DNA of 64,000 nucleotides, from the NCBI RefSeq assembly GCF_003095375.1, contig NZ_QEHR01000001.1:310001-374000 (forward strand), read 5' to 3'. The number at the start of each line of letters is the position of its first letter. Within the stretch, counting starts at the first letter, position 1. The stretch comes from Marixanthomonas spongiae. Lineage in GTDB: Bacteria > Bacteroidota > Bacteroidia > Flavobacteriales > Flavobacteriaceae. This document shows positions 34,533 through 44,027 of this stretch, piece after piece. Below the pieces are notes generated by a model. It was not told the origin of the DNA. It made no database searches and saw only the letters and a list, made by a program, of their open reading frames with translations. The translations under genes were made by a program, and so were the position numbers.

Positions 34533-35273
34533 ATGATGTTTAAAAAGATATCCATACTCATACTTATATTATTTATAAACGGCTCGCCCTTGTTTGCTCA
34601 AAAATACAAAGGCTATTTTGAGAGTGTCGTGGAATTTTACACTAGGGATTTAGATGATTATGCTTCTAACAATTCGATTAAAAGGTTATCACAAGAGGAT
34701 TTGAAAAGAATTGAAGGTTCACCTTATGTAAACAAATTATTTATACCTGGCAACTTGTATAAAAAAGACAGTTTAATTGCGACGCAAGTGCCAATGCGAT
34801 ATAATATCCTTTCAGATCAAATAGAGCTGAAAGACCCTAAATCAAATTCACCCGAGCCACAAGCTGCATTGTTGAAAAATGCAGACTTAACCGTGCAAAT
34901 TTACGATAGCAATTATCGTTACCGTGACGATTTTATTTCAGAAAAAGGCGTGCCCGGTTCATATTTTGAGGTGGTTTGGGAAGGTAAACACAATAGCCTC
35001 TACAAAAAAATGGAAGTTACCTATCACCCTCCTTTCAAGGCAAAAACTACTTTTGACAACGATCGCCCTGCTGAGTTTACACAAAATGAGACTTTTTATT
35101 TGGTCAATAACAAAGGTAAATTTACAGAACTGCCTACGAGAAAATCGGCTTTGTACAAAGTATTGGGAGATAAGAAAAAAGAAGTTAAAAATTACGTTAA
35201 AAAAAACGACCTCGACACAGACAAGGAAAGGGATTTGGCTAGATTGATCGCCTATTACAATTCGTTATTGTAA
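34533..35273 (+). CDS. secreted protein of unknown function
   Basis: A 246-residue protein with a signal peptide (MMFKKISILILILFINGSPLFA, cleaved near QKYKG). The mature part is rich in Lys, Asp and aromatic residues, with VPMRYNILSDQIELKD and YFEVVWEGKHNSLYKKMEVTYHP in the middle, and it ends KERDLARLIAYYNSLL. There is no Cys and no barrel pattern. It probably belongs to a Bacteroidetes family of secreted or periplasmic proteins, but I recognise no function. It converges on the tsaB gene. Confidence 0.75.
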   Translation: MMFKKISILILILFINGSPLFAQKYKGYFESVVEFYTRDLDDYASNNSIKRLSQEDLKRIEGSPYVNKLFIPGNLYKKDSLIATQVPMRYNILSDQIELKDPKSNSPEPQAALLKNADLTVQIYDSNYRYRDDFISEKGVPGSYFEVVWEGKHNSLYKKMEVTYHPPFKAKTTFDNDRPAEFTQNETFYLVNNKGKFTELPTRKSALYKVLGDKKKEVKNYVKKNDLDTDKERDLARLIAYYNSLL

Positions 35274-35286
35274 ACTCATTGCAACC

Positions 35287-35976
35287 TTATCCCGCAATAA
35301 AATCCTTTAAATAATACGGTTCAAAATAAGCGACATCTTCAAAGTCGCTTTTTTTGAACTTTTTTTCTGAAAGTTCGGCCATTTGTTTTGCTGAAGGAAG
35401 TTTGTCTTCCACAAAAACAGCATTGGGATGTTGGCAAATTGCTTTAAACTTTGAAACCCCATCGCCTATAAATACGGTTTTTCCCTTTTTTAAATAATCT
35501 GAAAAGGAATCTTCTGTTAAGATTTCTGCTTTTGTCTCCCTAATTTTATCCTGCCTGTCGTTAGGCATGGCTTCAGAAGAAAACACCGCCGAATACACTT
35601 CCATTCTTCGTGCATCAAGAAGCGGAACGACATACGCATTCGTTTCTTTCACCTGAAGCGAAAGAGATTGTAAAGTAGCTATAGAGATTAAAGGGATGTC
35701 TAAGGCAAAACACAACCCTTTAGCGGCAGAAACGCCTATCCTTAACCCCGTATAAGAGCCCGGGCCTTTGCTCACCGCTATAGCATCCAGTTTATCTTCG
35801 GAAAGATCTCCAGATTTTAACACTTCTTCTATATACCCATGCAGTTTTTCGGCATGCGAATACCCTTTTTGCGAACCGTCTGGATTGTCTTCTTTAAAAG
35901 CAACAACGCTTCCGTTTACCGAAAGCGCTACCGAACAATTAGTCGTTGCTGTTTCTATGCACAATATGGCTGCCAT
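35287..35976 (-). CDS. tsaB: TsaB, tRNA threonylcarbamoyladenosine synthesis protein
   Basis: TsaB works with TsaD and TsaE to add threonylcarbamoyl to A37 of tRNAs. The 229-residue protein starts ILCIETATTNCSVAL and has GPGSYTGLRIGVSAAKGLC, which are TsaB/ASKHA signatures. It is the last gene of the export operon (one base after the adaptor gene), which is probably a coincidence of position. Confidence 0.93.
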   Translation of the reverse strand: MAAILCIETATTNCSVALSVNGSVVAFKEDNPDGSQKGYSHAEKLHGYIEEVLKSGDLSEDKLDAIAVSKGPGSYTGLRIGVSAAKGLCFALDIPLISIATLQSLSLQVKETNAYVVPLLDARRMEVYSAVFSSEAMPNDRQDKIRETKAEILTEDSFSDYLKKGKTVFIGDGVSKFKAICQHPNAVFVEDKLPSAKQMAELSEKKFKKSDFEDVAYFEPYYLKDFIAG

Positions 35977-35977
35977 A

Positions 35978-37255
35978 CTACTCTTTGTTGCGTTTTTCTT
36001 TTTCGCTCACTTCAACTTTATCTCCGTTTTTCAAGGAGCGTGTAACGGTGGTGTAGGGTCCGGTTATTATTGTTTCGCCTTCGGACAAGCCTTTGGTGAT
36101 TTCAATGTTGCTGTCATCTTGAATTCCGGTGGAAACGACCCTTAATTTTGCCTCCTCCCCATCTTTTACGAAAACACACTCAAACCGTTGATCGGTTTCG
36201 GTGGTTGTTTCTTTTATTTTTTTCTTTTTGGTTACGGCCGTATCGCTTTTTATCACAATGGCACTAATGGGCACACCAATTACATTGTTTTTCCTATTGG
36301 TAATAATATCTACCGTTGCGGTCATCCCAGGACGAAAAGGCGAATAACTTTCAGGTTTACCTTGGGTTAAATCGGCGTACGAGCTTGGTAAAATACGCAC
36401 CTTTACCTTAAAATTGGTTACCTGGTCTGCACTTAAAGCCGTTTCTGGCGAGTTGGCTATTTCGGTCACCACACCTTTAAATTCTCTTTTTAAATAGGCA
36501 TCTACTTCCACATTGGTCGAGTCGCCCAAGGATACTTTAACAATATCGTTTTCATTTACATCTACTTCAACCTCCATATTGCTCAAGTTGGCCACGCGCA
36601 TGATTTCGGTACCGGCCATTTGCGCCGTTCCCACCACACGCTCGCCCAATTCGGCGCTCAGTTTTGAAATGGTGCCGCTCATTGGCGCATAAATTGAAGT
36701 TCGGGATAAATTATCCCTAGATTGTTTTACACTGGCCGCAGCGCTTTGCACACTGTAATAGGCCGCTTCTTTGTTGGCTTTGGCTACTTCGTAATCTGCA
36801 ATGGACCGATCCCATTCAGATTTTGAGATAACGCCTTTTTCAAAAAGCGTTTTGTTTCGGTTGTAGGTTGCTTCAGCGTTTTTTAAACTTGCTTGTGCTT
36901 GCGAGAGTTGCGCCCGCATATTTTGCAAACTGGCCTGCGACTGGCTTAGAGCAGATTGTATTAAATCGGGGTTTATTTTCACCAACAACTCCCCTTTTTC
37001 CACTTGTTGACCTTCTTTTACTGGAAGTTCAATGATTTCCCCGGAAACTTCAGATGATAAACTAACTTCTACCTCTGGTTGTATTTTACCTGTGGCGGCA
37101 ACGGTTTCGGTAATATCGATGGGTTCTACTTGGGTAATTTCAACTTGTTTATAATTACCCGATTTACCAAACCATCCCGCTTTTTTCCCCACTATCAACA
37201 AAATAATGAGCAATACGGCAATGACAACGATCCAGATGATGGTTTTTTTCTTCAT
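35978..37255 (-). CDS. periplasmic adaptor subunit (HlyD/MacA-like)
   Basis: The 425-residue protein has an N-terminal membrane anchor (about residues 5-23, IIWIVVIAVLLIILLIV). A lipoyl-like hybrid domain split by a coiled coil (SQASLQNMRAQLSQAQ) follows, then beta-barrel parts including GTISKLSAELGERVVG. A Lys- and Thr-rich insertion (KKKKIKETTTETDQ) lies near residue 345. It is one of two adaptors around the TolC gene in this operon. Both probably serve the MacB-type permeases, but which pairs with which cannot be read. Confidence 0.88.
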   Translation of the reverse strand: MKKKTIIWIVVIAVLLIILLIVGKKAGWFGKSGNYKQVEITQVEPIDITETVAATGKIQPEVEVSLSSEVSGEIIELPVKEGQQVEKGELLVKINPDLIQSALSQSQASLQNMRAQLSQAQASLKNAEATYNRNKTLFEKGVISKSEWDRSIADYEVAKANKEAAYYSVQSAAASVKQSRDNLSRTSIYAPMSGTISKLSAELGERVVGTAQMAGTEIMRVANLSNMEVEVDVNENDIVKVSLGDSTNVEVDAYLKREFKGVVTEIANSPETALSADQVTNFKVKVRILPSSYADLTQGKPESYSPFRPGMTATVDIITNRKNNVIGVPISAIVIKSDTAVTKKKKIKETTTETDQRFECVFVKDGEEAKLRVVSTGIQDDSNIEITKGLSEGETIITGPYTTVTRSLKNGDKVEVSEKEKRNKE

Positions 37256-37257
37256 GG

Positions 37258-38592
37258 TTAGAATTTTAGTTCGGTGGGCGAAATGCCAAAATACAGTTCC
37301 AATACTTTCAGTTTAAAAATATAATCGTATTTGGCACGGTTTACTTCTATTCGGGCATTGTCGTACCGAAGTTTTGATTGGCTAAAATCGAACGCATTGG
37401 TTAAGCCTACATCATACCGGTCTTTTGCATAGTCGTAGGCCAATTCTTGAGATTCCAATGCAACCAACGCCGCTTCATAAGCTTTTAATGCCCCTTTGGC
37501 ATCAACGTAGGCTTGGTACACATTAGACTCCAAGTCTAACTTCGCTTGTTCTAATTGATACTTGTTGCGTTTCAGGTTAATTTTACTCCTATTTACAGAA
37601 CTTCTGGTTGCAAAGCCATTCAAAATAGGCACATTAAGTTGTAAACCATACCCAATACCATCGTTTTGGTACAATTGGTCGGTAAAAGCCCTGTCTAAAA
37701 AATCATTATCGGAGTATCGGGTGTTGTAACTGAAAAATGCCGATAGCGTTGGGTAATACGCCCCACGTGCCATTTGAAGGTCTTTTTTGGCCAACTCTAC
37801 ATTTTTTTGGGCTATTTTAACCTCGTTTCGGTTTTCTTCGGCAGCAGTGATGACTTCCTGCACCGGTTTTTCAATAATTTCGTCCCCTATAATATTGTAG
37901 CCTTCATCGGCAATATCGAAAGTCGCGTAATCCTCAATCAATAATAGCTGTGCCAGATTTATCAATGATATGGTCACGGCATTTTCATTTTGGGCTATTC
38001 GTTGTTTTTCGCCAGCGTCGGTGGCCTGTATTTCCAATAGATCGCCTCTTGGCAAAGTTCCGGCATCGACCAAGTTATTGGTGCGCTCAATTTGTTGCAG
38101 GGTCACTTCGTTTTGTGCCCTGGCCACCTCCAAGTTGGCTTTGTTGAGCAATACTTGTAAATACGCATTTGCCACAGCCAAGGAAATATCGTCCTTCATT
38201 TTATCCAAGCGATATTGGCTGGCTAATTTTGAAAGTTTGGCCCGTTGCAGCTCGCGTACATTTCGCAGTCCATCAAACAAAGTCAAACTTGAATTGAAGC
38301 CTGTGGTAAATGAAGAGAACGTTTCATTTTCAAAGGCATTGGTCACTGGGTTAATGTTAGCACCCGTATTGGTTGAATAGGAAGCGCTTCCGTTTAAACT
38401 GGGTACAAAATTACCTATCGCCTGAAGCTTATCGGCATCGGTAACCTCAACGTCCAATTGGCTCTGCTTAATCGATATGTTGTTTTCTAGCGCATAGGCT
38501 ACACATTCGGTCAAGGTCCACTCTTTGTTGTCTTGGGCTTGTGCGGTAAATGCCATGGCAAGCAGTAATACTAAAACCGGTATTCTTTTCAT
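37258..38592 (-). CDS. TolC-family outer membrane channel
   Basis: The preferred start at 38592 (MKRIPVLVLLLAMAFTAQAQ) begins a clean signal peptide; the open frame starts seven residues earlier. The 444-residue protein has the repeated TolC structure, with YALENNISIKQSQLD near the start and AYEAALVALESQELAYDYAKDRYDVGL in the second half. It is placed between the two adaptor genes of an ABC-type exporter. Confidence 0.92.
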   Translation of the reverse strand: MKRIPVLVLLLAMAFTAQAQDNKEWTLTECVAYALENNISIKQSQLDVEVTDADKLQAIGNFVPSLNGSASYSTNTGANINPVTNAFENETFSSFTTGFNSSLTLFDGLRNVRELQRAKLSKLASQYRLDKMKDDISLAVANAYLQVLLNKANLEVARAQNEVTLQQIERTNNLVDAGTLPRGDLLEIQATDAGEKQRIAQNENAVTISLINLAQLLLIEDYATFDIADEGYNIIGDEIIEKPVQEVITAAEENRNEVKIAQKNVELAKKDLQMARGAYYPTLSAFFSYNTRYSDNDFLDRAFTDQLYQNDGIGYGLQLNVPILNGFATRSSVNRSKINLKRNKYQLEQAKLDLESNVYQAYVDAKGALKAYEAALVALESQELAYDYAKDRYDVGLTNAFDFSQSKLRYDNARIEVNRAKYDYIFKLKVLELYFGISPTELKF

Positions 38593-38668
38593 AATAGATT
38601 GTAGTTGATACATGTGTCTTTAGTTTCTTGAAAGTGTTACGTTTTCCTTTGTGAAAATTTTAGTTTCC

Positions 38669-39832
38669 TTATCCGCGTCCGGCAGATTTGGCTGGTTTTA
38701 TCTGGTTCCACACTTTTATTTTGTCGTCTTTGCCAACACCGCTCAACACTTCTACCTTAATGCCATCGCTTACGCCCAACTCGACATCTTTGCGTGTAAA
38801 CTCTTGGTCGCCTGTTTCCACTTCTACAAAAGGTTTTTGGGTTTTAGGGTCGTATTGCACCAAGGCTTCATTAATGGCCATCACACTATCGGCACGTGCC
38901 AATATAATGGAAGCGTTGGCACTTAGCCCAGCCCGTATAAATGTTGTGGTATCAATTTTCTTTAAAGATCCTTTAATTTCAAACTGAATGGCACCGTTCT
39001 CATCCACCCCTTTAGGGGCAATGTAATCCAGCACAGCATCGAATTTTTGGTTTTCGATAGCCCCGACGGTAATTTCCAACGGAAGCCCTTCCTTGATTTT
39101 GCCCACTTCGCTTTCATCCACTTTTCCTTCAAAAATCATCTTCTCCACATCGGCCAAGGTGGCAATGGTGGTACCGTCGTTAAAGTTATTGGCCTCGATT
39201 ACCTGGTTTCCTGTTTTCACGGGAACATCGAGCACCATTCCTGAAACCGTCGCCTTGATTTCAGTATTTGCCGAAGCGCCCAATCCGCTGGTGGTTCCTG
39301 TTTTTATGATGTCGTAATTTTGGCGGGCTCCCGTTAAATTTACCTGTTCTTGCTTGTAACGTTGTTGCGCTTGGTTGTAGGACAGTTGTGCGTTATCGAA
39401 CTCATTGGCCGAGATAACACCTTTTTCAAACAGTTCTTTTTGGCGGTCGTAGATGCTTTTTTGGTTCTCAAAAGCCAATCGGGCCGTTTCCACTTGCGTA
39501 CGGGCGGCATTGATGTTGTTTTTTGCGCTGGTTAAAGACGAAACGTTAGGCACTACTTTAACCTTTGCTATTAAATCGCCCCGCTCTACGATATTTCCTG
39601 CCTCCACGAAAATTTCATCTATAATTCCTGAAATGTTCGGTTTGATCAATACTTCTTCTTTGGGGACGATACTCCCGGTGGCAACCGTTTTTTTAATAAT
39701 GGTATCGGTTGTTGGAGTTTGTGTTTTATAGACTATGGGGTCTTCTGCATTTTTTTTCCACAGCCAAAACATGGCTACGGAAAATAGCAGTACAATACCC
39801 ACGAGAATTACTATAGTTCCTGTTCTTTTCAT
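38669..39832 (-). CDS. periplasmic adaptor subunit (HlyD/MacA-like), second copy
   Basis: A 387-residue adaptor with one N-terminal membrane segment (TIVILVGIVLLFSVAMFWLW) and IKPNISGIIDEIFVEAGNIVERGDL, then a coiled coil (NINAARTQVETARLAFENQ) and the beta region with VSGMVLDVPVKTG. It is related to, but clearly diverged from, the adaptor at 35978-37255. It lies just downstream of the two permease genes. Confidence 0.88.
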   Translation of the reverse strand: MKRTGTIVILVGIVLLFSVAMFWLWKKNAEDPIVYKTQTPTTDTIIKKTVATGSIVPKEEVLIKPNISGIIDEIFVEAGNIVERGDLIAKVKVVPNVSSLTSAKNNINAARTQVETARLAFENQKSIYDRQKELFEKGVISANEFDNAQLSYNQAQQRYKQEQVNLTGARQNYDIIKTGTTSGLGASANTEIKATVSGMVLDVPVKTGNQVIEANNFNDGTTIATLADVEKMIFEGKVDESEVGKIKEGLPLEITVGAIENQKFDAVLDYIAPKGVDENGAIQFEIKGSLKKIDTTTFIRAGLSANASIILARADSVMAINEALVQYDPKTQKPFVEVETGDQEFTRKDVELGVSDGIKVEVLSGVGKDDKIKVWNQIKPAKSAGRG

Positions 39833-39877
39833 TTTGAATGCCGGCGGAAACCGGTATTTTAAAGGTTAAACGTTTAT

Positions 39878-41152
39878 TTATTCAGTCCGCAGTGCATCTA
39901 CGGGTTTTACTTTTATTGCATTTTGTGCAGGGATCAACCCAGCCAATAATCCGGAAACGATCAAGATCAACAAAGCGATCAAGACCACCCCAATATTTAC
40001 TGATGGGTTTAAGAACATCATGTCGCTGGTGTCCATTCCTTCCATAAAATAATTGACCAACGCCAATACGCCCGAAGCCAAAACAATACCGGCCATTCCT
40101 GAAATAATGGTCAAGAATATCGATTCCAACAGGACTTGAGCACGTATGCTCCAAGGCGTTGCGCCTAATGCCCGGCGAATGCCAATTTCTTTGGTACGCT
40201 CTTTTACTACGATCAACATAATGTTGCTGATGCCGATAATCCCTGAAAGCAACACCAATATCCCTACAAAATAGGCGACAAAATTCAAGGCAACGAAGAG
40301 CCCGTTTATTTTGCTGTACTCTTCATATAAATCAAAACTGCCCACTGCACGGTCATCTTCTGGATGTATGGAATGACGGGATTTAACCACATCGAACACT
40401 TGGTCTTTCAATTTAGTAATAGACGAGCCGTCTTGTGCGGTAATAGCCATCCAGCCCACGCGTTCCCCCATATTAAATGCTTGTGAAAATGAGGTAAATG
40501 GTACATAAATTTCCTTTTGGGCTTCTTCAGCATCTCCGCCACCGTTGGATTTCTTTTTGTAAGTGCCAATGACCATAAAATTCACCCCATTGATCTTAAT
40601 GTAGGTGCCAATAGGCTGCTCGCCTGGATCGTACAAGCCTGTTTTTACCGATTCTCCAATGATGGCCACTTTTCGCTTGTCATTAATATCAGCATAGTTT
40701 ATGAACCGCCCAGAGGTTATGTCCATAGGTTGTTGTTTGATGATTTCGGGATAATCGCCGTACACGTTATAGGCCCCTGTTTTCAATCCGCGGGTAACGT
40801 TGTTGGCGCCCCTAAAACCACCCAATTGATTTCTGGGAGACACAAAGCGCAAGTTGGGTACGTTTTGTTTTATAGCATCCACATCGCCTATTTTGAAATT
40901 GTACCTGCGGCCCTTTGGCAACCCTTTGTAAGGTTTTGAAGCCGTTTGCGCCCACATAAACATAGAATTGGTCGCCATACCGCTAAATCCTTGCTTTACG
41001 CCATTTTCCAGCCCATTGCCGGCAGCCAATAAGATAACGAGGATGAAGATGCCCCATAACACACCAAACGCTGTCAAAAGCGTTCTGAACCAATTTGAAC
41101 TCAGTGCTTGTATTATTTCGCTCCAACTGTCCCTACTGAATATCTTACTCAT
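39878..41152 (-). CDS. ABC transporter permease (MacB-like)
   Basis: The protein starts at ATG 41152 and has 424 residues. It has one N-terminal transmembrane helix (LTAFGVLWGIFILVILLAAG), a large periplasmic domain (FVSPRNQLGGFRGA, VAIIGESVKTGLYDP) and three C-terminal helices with IGIRRALGATPWSIRAQVLLES, which is the MacB FtsX-like permease core. The ATPase is encoded separately. The gene overlaps the preceding permease by eight bases, so the two are coupled. Confidence 0.92.
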   Translation of the reverse strand: MSKIFSRDSWSEIIQALSSNWFRTLLTAFGVLWGIFILVILLAAGNGLENGVKQGFSGMATNSMFMWAQTASKPYKGLPKGRRYNFKIGDVDAIKQNVPNLRFVSPRNQLGGFRGANNVTRGLKTGAYNVYGDYPEIIKQQPMDITSGRFINYADINDKRKVAIIGESVKTGLYDPGEQPIGTYIKINGVNFMVIGTYKKKSNGGGDAEEAQKEIYVPFTSFSQAFNMGERVGWMAITAQDGSSITKLKDQVFDVVKSRHSIHPEDDRAVGSFDLYEEYSKINGLFVALNFVAYFVGILVLLSGIIGISNIMLIVVKERTKEIGIRRALGATPWSIRAQVLLESIFLTIISGMAGIVLASGVLALVNYFMEGMDTSDMMFLNPSVNIGVVLIALLILIVSGLLAGLIPAQNAIKVKPVDALRTE

Positions 41153-42389
41153 CACGCAATGCTACTATGGGTTTAATGTTTGAGGCTCTATAGGCAGGGA
41201 AAAATCCGGCAACAGCTCCTGCAACCACCAAAATGATGACCGTGGTGACGGCGACGCCAAAATCAACCGATGGATTACTAATAAAATTGGTTTCTATTAA
41301 CGGACCTACAAATTCTATTAAAAGAAGGCCAAAAATAAGTCCGATAAACCCTGCAATAGCCGTTACAAAGACCGATTCGTGCAAAATCATCCCTATAATC
41401 GACAACGGCTGGGCACCAATGGCTTTTCTAATGCCTATTTCCTTGGTACGCTCTTTTACAATGATGAGCATAATGTTGCTCACGCCCACTACACCTGCAA
41501 TGATGGTACAAATACCGACGCCCCAAAAGAACCACCGAATCATATCCATAAGGTCGTAAAAACGTTTTGCATTTTCAAGGGAGTTGTTGACGTTAATGGC
41601 ACGCTCATCGGTCGGGGCCACAGTGTGACGGGTTTTAAGATCGTTTTCCAGTTGTTGGGAAAATGCCTCGGAAGCAGCCACCGCATCTTCAAAATTCTCT
41701 TCCGGCTTTAATGTAAAAACCAACGAACGCAACTTGTCGCCCGCATTAAACACCCGTTGCGCGGTAGTCAACGGAATAAACATGCGCGTTTCTTCCCGTT
41801 CACCCCCTGGATCTGTGTAGATGCCCACTATTTTAAATTTCACTCCCGCCATGGTTAGGTACTCTCCTATGGCATTTTTTCCTTTAAAAAGATCTTGATA
41901 AACGCGGTTTCCCAACACGGTTACCTTTTCATACCCTTCCAGGTCACTTTGATTAATGTACCGCCCCGCAACAAGGGATTCATTTTCCAAAAATTGATAA
42001 TCGCCACGAACGCCTTCCACCCGGTAGGACCCTGTTTCACCTTTGTAGGAAGTCATTACCCCCCAATTGCTGTAAACCCCCGATTTGTATTCCAGTTTAT
42101 CACGGTTTTTGGCCTCGGCCAACGCATAATCTTGGTTGTCCAGCTGTATCCTGCGACCGGGGTTCATGCCTTTGTATTCTTCTGAAGTTACATTGGCCCA
42201 AACCGATATCCTGTTTGCGGCATCGTTTTCAAATTCCGATGATATACCGTTTTGCATGCCTTGCCCAATGGCCAGAAGGATGACCAATATAAAAATACCC
42301 GAAGCTACGGAAAGCCCCGTTAAAAAAGTTCGTAATTTGTTTTTACGGATGGTTTCAAATATTTCTTGCCAGCGCTCTAAGTTAAACAT
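41145..42389 (-). CDS. ABC transporter permease (MacB-like), second copy
   Basis: This 414-residue permease has the same layout as its neighbour: TM1 near residues 20-45 (FLTGLSVASGIFILVILLAIG), a periplasmic domain (VTVLGNRVYQDLFKGKNAI) and C-terminal helices with IGIRKAIGAQPLSIIGMIL. The two permeases probably form a heterodimer served by one ATPase. It overlaps the ATPase gene by eight bases at its start. Confidence 0.92.
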   Translation of the reverse strand: MFNLERWQEIFETIRKNKLRTFLTGLSVASGIFILVILLAIGQGMQNGISSEFENDAANRISVWANVTSEEYKGMNPGRRIQLDNQDYALAEAKNRDKLEYKSGVYSNWGVMTSYKGETGSYRVEGVRGDYQFLENESLVAGRYINQSDLEGYEKVTVLGNRVYQDLFKGKNAIGEYLTMAGVKFKIVGIYTDPGGEREETRMFIPLTTAQRVFNAGDKLRSLVFTLKPEENFEDAVAASEAFSQQLENDLKTRHTVAPTDERAINVNNSLENAKRFYDLMDMIRWFFWGVGICTIIAGVVGVSNIMLIIVKERTKEIGIRKAIGAQPLSIIGMILHESVFVTAIAGFIGLIFGLLLIEFVGPLIETNFISNPSVDFGVAVTTVIILVVAGAVAGFFPAYRASNIKPIVALRDE

Positions 42390-43104
42390 GGGCCAATGCT
42401 TTTTTCATGGCGTCTTTTGCCCGAACTTGTTTCACTTCGGAATCATCTAAAATAATTCCATCTTGTAGGTTTACGATCCGTTTGGTCATATGGGCGATAT
42501 CGTCCTCGTGGGTAACGACCAAAATGGTCTTGCCTTCATCGTTAATGCCTTGAATCAACTCCATCACTTCGTAAGAGGTCTTGGTGTCCAACGCCCCAGT
42601 GGGTTCATCGGCCAACAGCACCTTAGGGTCGCTGGCCAAAGCACGGGCAATGGCCACCCGTTGTTTTTGACCTCCGGAAAGCTCATTGGGCAAATGATCT
42701 GCCCAATTGGCCAAGCCTACTTTTTCCAGGTAATGCATCGCTTTTTCGGTGCGTACATTTCGGTTTACCCCTTGATAATACAAAGGCATAGCAACATTAT
42801 CGAGGGCCGATTTGTAATTAATAAGGTTAAACGACTGAAATATAAAACCAAGGAACTTGTTTCTGTACTTTGCGGCCACCCGTTCATTGAGGTTTTTAAT
42901 TTCGGTCCCGTCCAAATGATAGGTCCCTTCGTCGGCCTCATCCAAAATGCCCAAAATATTGAGAAGGGTAGATTTGCCTGACCCCGAAGACCCCATAATG
43001 GAAACCATTTCGCCTTCAGAAACCGTGAAATTGATTCCTTTTAAAACGTGAAGCGAGTTGTTACCGGTACGGTACGACTTGTGTAAATCCTTGATTTCTA
43101 TCAT
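42382..43104 (-). CDS. ABC transporter ATP-binding protein (MacB/LolD-like)
   Basis: The start at 43104 gives MIEIKDLHKSYRTG and 240 residues; the frame is open six codons further. Walker A GSSGSGKS is at residues 38-45, the signature ELSGGQKQR and Walker B LLADEPTGALD follow. This family (LolD/MacB) powers export of lipoproteins or antimicrobial peptides and toxins. It is the first gene of the export operon. The substrate is unknown. Confidence 0.94.
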   Translation of the reverse strand: MIEIKDLHKSYRTGNNSLHVLKGINFTVSEGEMVSIMGSSGSGKSTLLNILGILDEADEGTYHLDGTEIKNLNERVAAKYRNKFLGFIFQSFNLINYKSALDNVAMPLYYQGVNRNVRTEKAMHYLEKVGLANWADHLPNELSGGQKQRVAIARALASDPKVLLADEPTGALDTKTSYEVMELIQGINDEGKTILVVTHEDDIAHMTKRIVNLQDGIILDDSEVKQVRAKDAMKKALAHV

Positions 43105-43249
43105 AATGGAAAAATAAAGCACAAAGTAACACCTTTAAGGGCATTATTTGTAAAATTCTTGTTAAGACTTTCAGGCTTTGCCGGCAGGAGTCTATGTAGT
43201 AAGACTGTTTTAAAACTTTTTTGTTACACGCCCAAATGTGAAGATAATG

Positions 43250-43480
43250 TTAATGTTGGGTTTCTTTGGCATTTTTACGCATTCTATAAATTGCGTAGCC
43301 AATGCCGCCAATTAACAGGTAGGGAAATATCATAAGGTACACAATACCATTGTTAATGCCTTTGGCTGCTCCACCTCCATCTTCGTTTTCTAAAACAGCA
43401 CGGCACATAGCACATTGGGCATCGGCCGGAAGGCTCACAAAAAACAACAACAGAATGAAGATGATTAATTTGGTTTTCAT
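43250..43480 (-). CDS. small CxxC membrane protein linked to cytochrome oxidase assembly
   Basis: The 76-residue protein has a signal sequence (MKTKLIIFILLLFFVSLPADA), then QCAMCR with C23 and C26, and one transmembrane helix (about residues 48-66). It ends in a charged tail. Position at the end of the SCO/DUF420 group suggests a copper or redox role in oxidase assembly, but this is inferred from context and the CxxC motif only. I do not recognise a named family. Confidence 0.75.
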   Translation of the reverse strand: MKTKLIIFILLLFFVSLPADAQCAMCRAVLENEDGGGAAKGINNGIVYLMIFPYLLIGGIGYAIYRMRKNAKETQH

Positions 43481-43484
43481 AAAC

Positions 43485-44021
43485 TTAATAATAAGGAGAA
43501 ATCATTACATATACAACCACGCCGGAAACTGCAACATACAACCATATTGGGAACGTTATCCTTGCTATTTTTTTGTGTTTTTCAAATTGCCCGGTTAATG
43601 CCCGTACAAAGGTAATCAACACAAAAGGGATAACCGTTATCGACAGTACAATATGTGTTATCAATATGAAGAAATATACATATTTTACCACCCCTTCACC
43701 GCCGTAAGGGGTTGAATGCGATGTCATATGGTAAATTACGTACATCACTAAAAATAGTGCTGAGAGCCCAATACAGGTTTTCATGATCAGCTCATGGTTC
43801 TTTTTGTTCCCTTTTTTTATTTGTATAACGGCCAGTACCAGCAAAATAGCTGTAATAGCGTTGATTGTTGCATAAATAGGCGGTAAAAAACCCAATCGCT
43901 CCACCCCCGGTATTGGAATCTTGACACTAAAAAGAATGGCGACCATGAGGGGAATGGCTACGGACAATATCCATATCCAAACGTTGTATTTTTTCGGGTT
44001 ATTTGAAACCATTTTGGCCAT
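43485..44021 (-). CDS. DUF420 membrane protein, oxidase assembly
   Basis: The 178-residue protein has five hydrophobic segments and the DUF420 pattern (FLPPIYATINAITAILLVLA, LIMKTCIGLSALFLVMYVIYH, HIVLSITVIPFVLITFVRAL) with conserved His residues. DUF420 proteins, such as YozB, are found in cytochrome oxidase clusters and may help assemble the heme or copper centres. It lies seven bases after the SCO gene and probably shares its transcript. Confidence 0.87.
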   Translation of the reverse strand: MAKMVSNNPKKYNVWIWILSVAIPLMVAILFSVKIPIPGVERLGFLPPIYATINAITAILLVLAVIQIKKGNKKNHELIMKTCIGLSALFLVMYVIYHMTSHSTPYGGEGVVKYVYFFILITHIVLSITVIPFVLITFVRALTGQFEKHKKIARITFPIWLYVAVSGVVVYVMISPYY

Positions 44022-44027
44022 AGGTAC

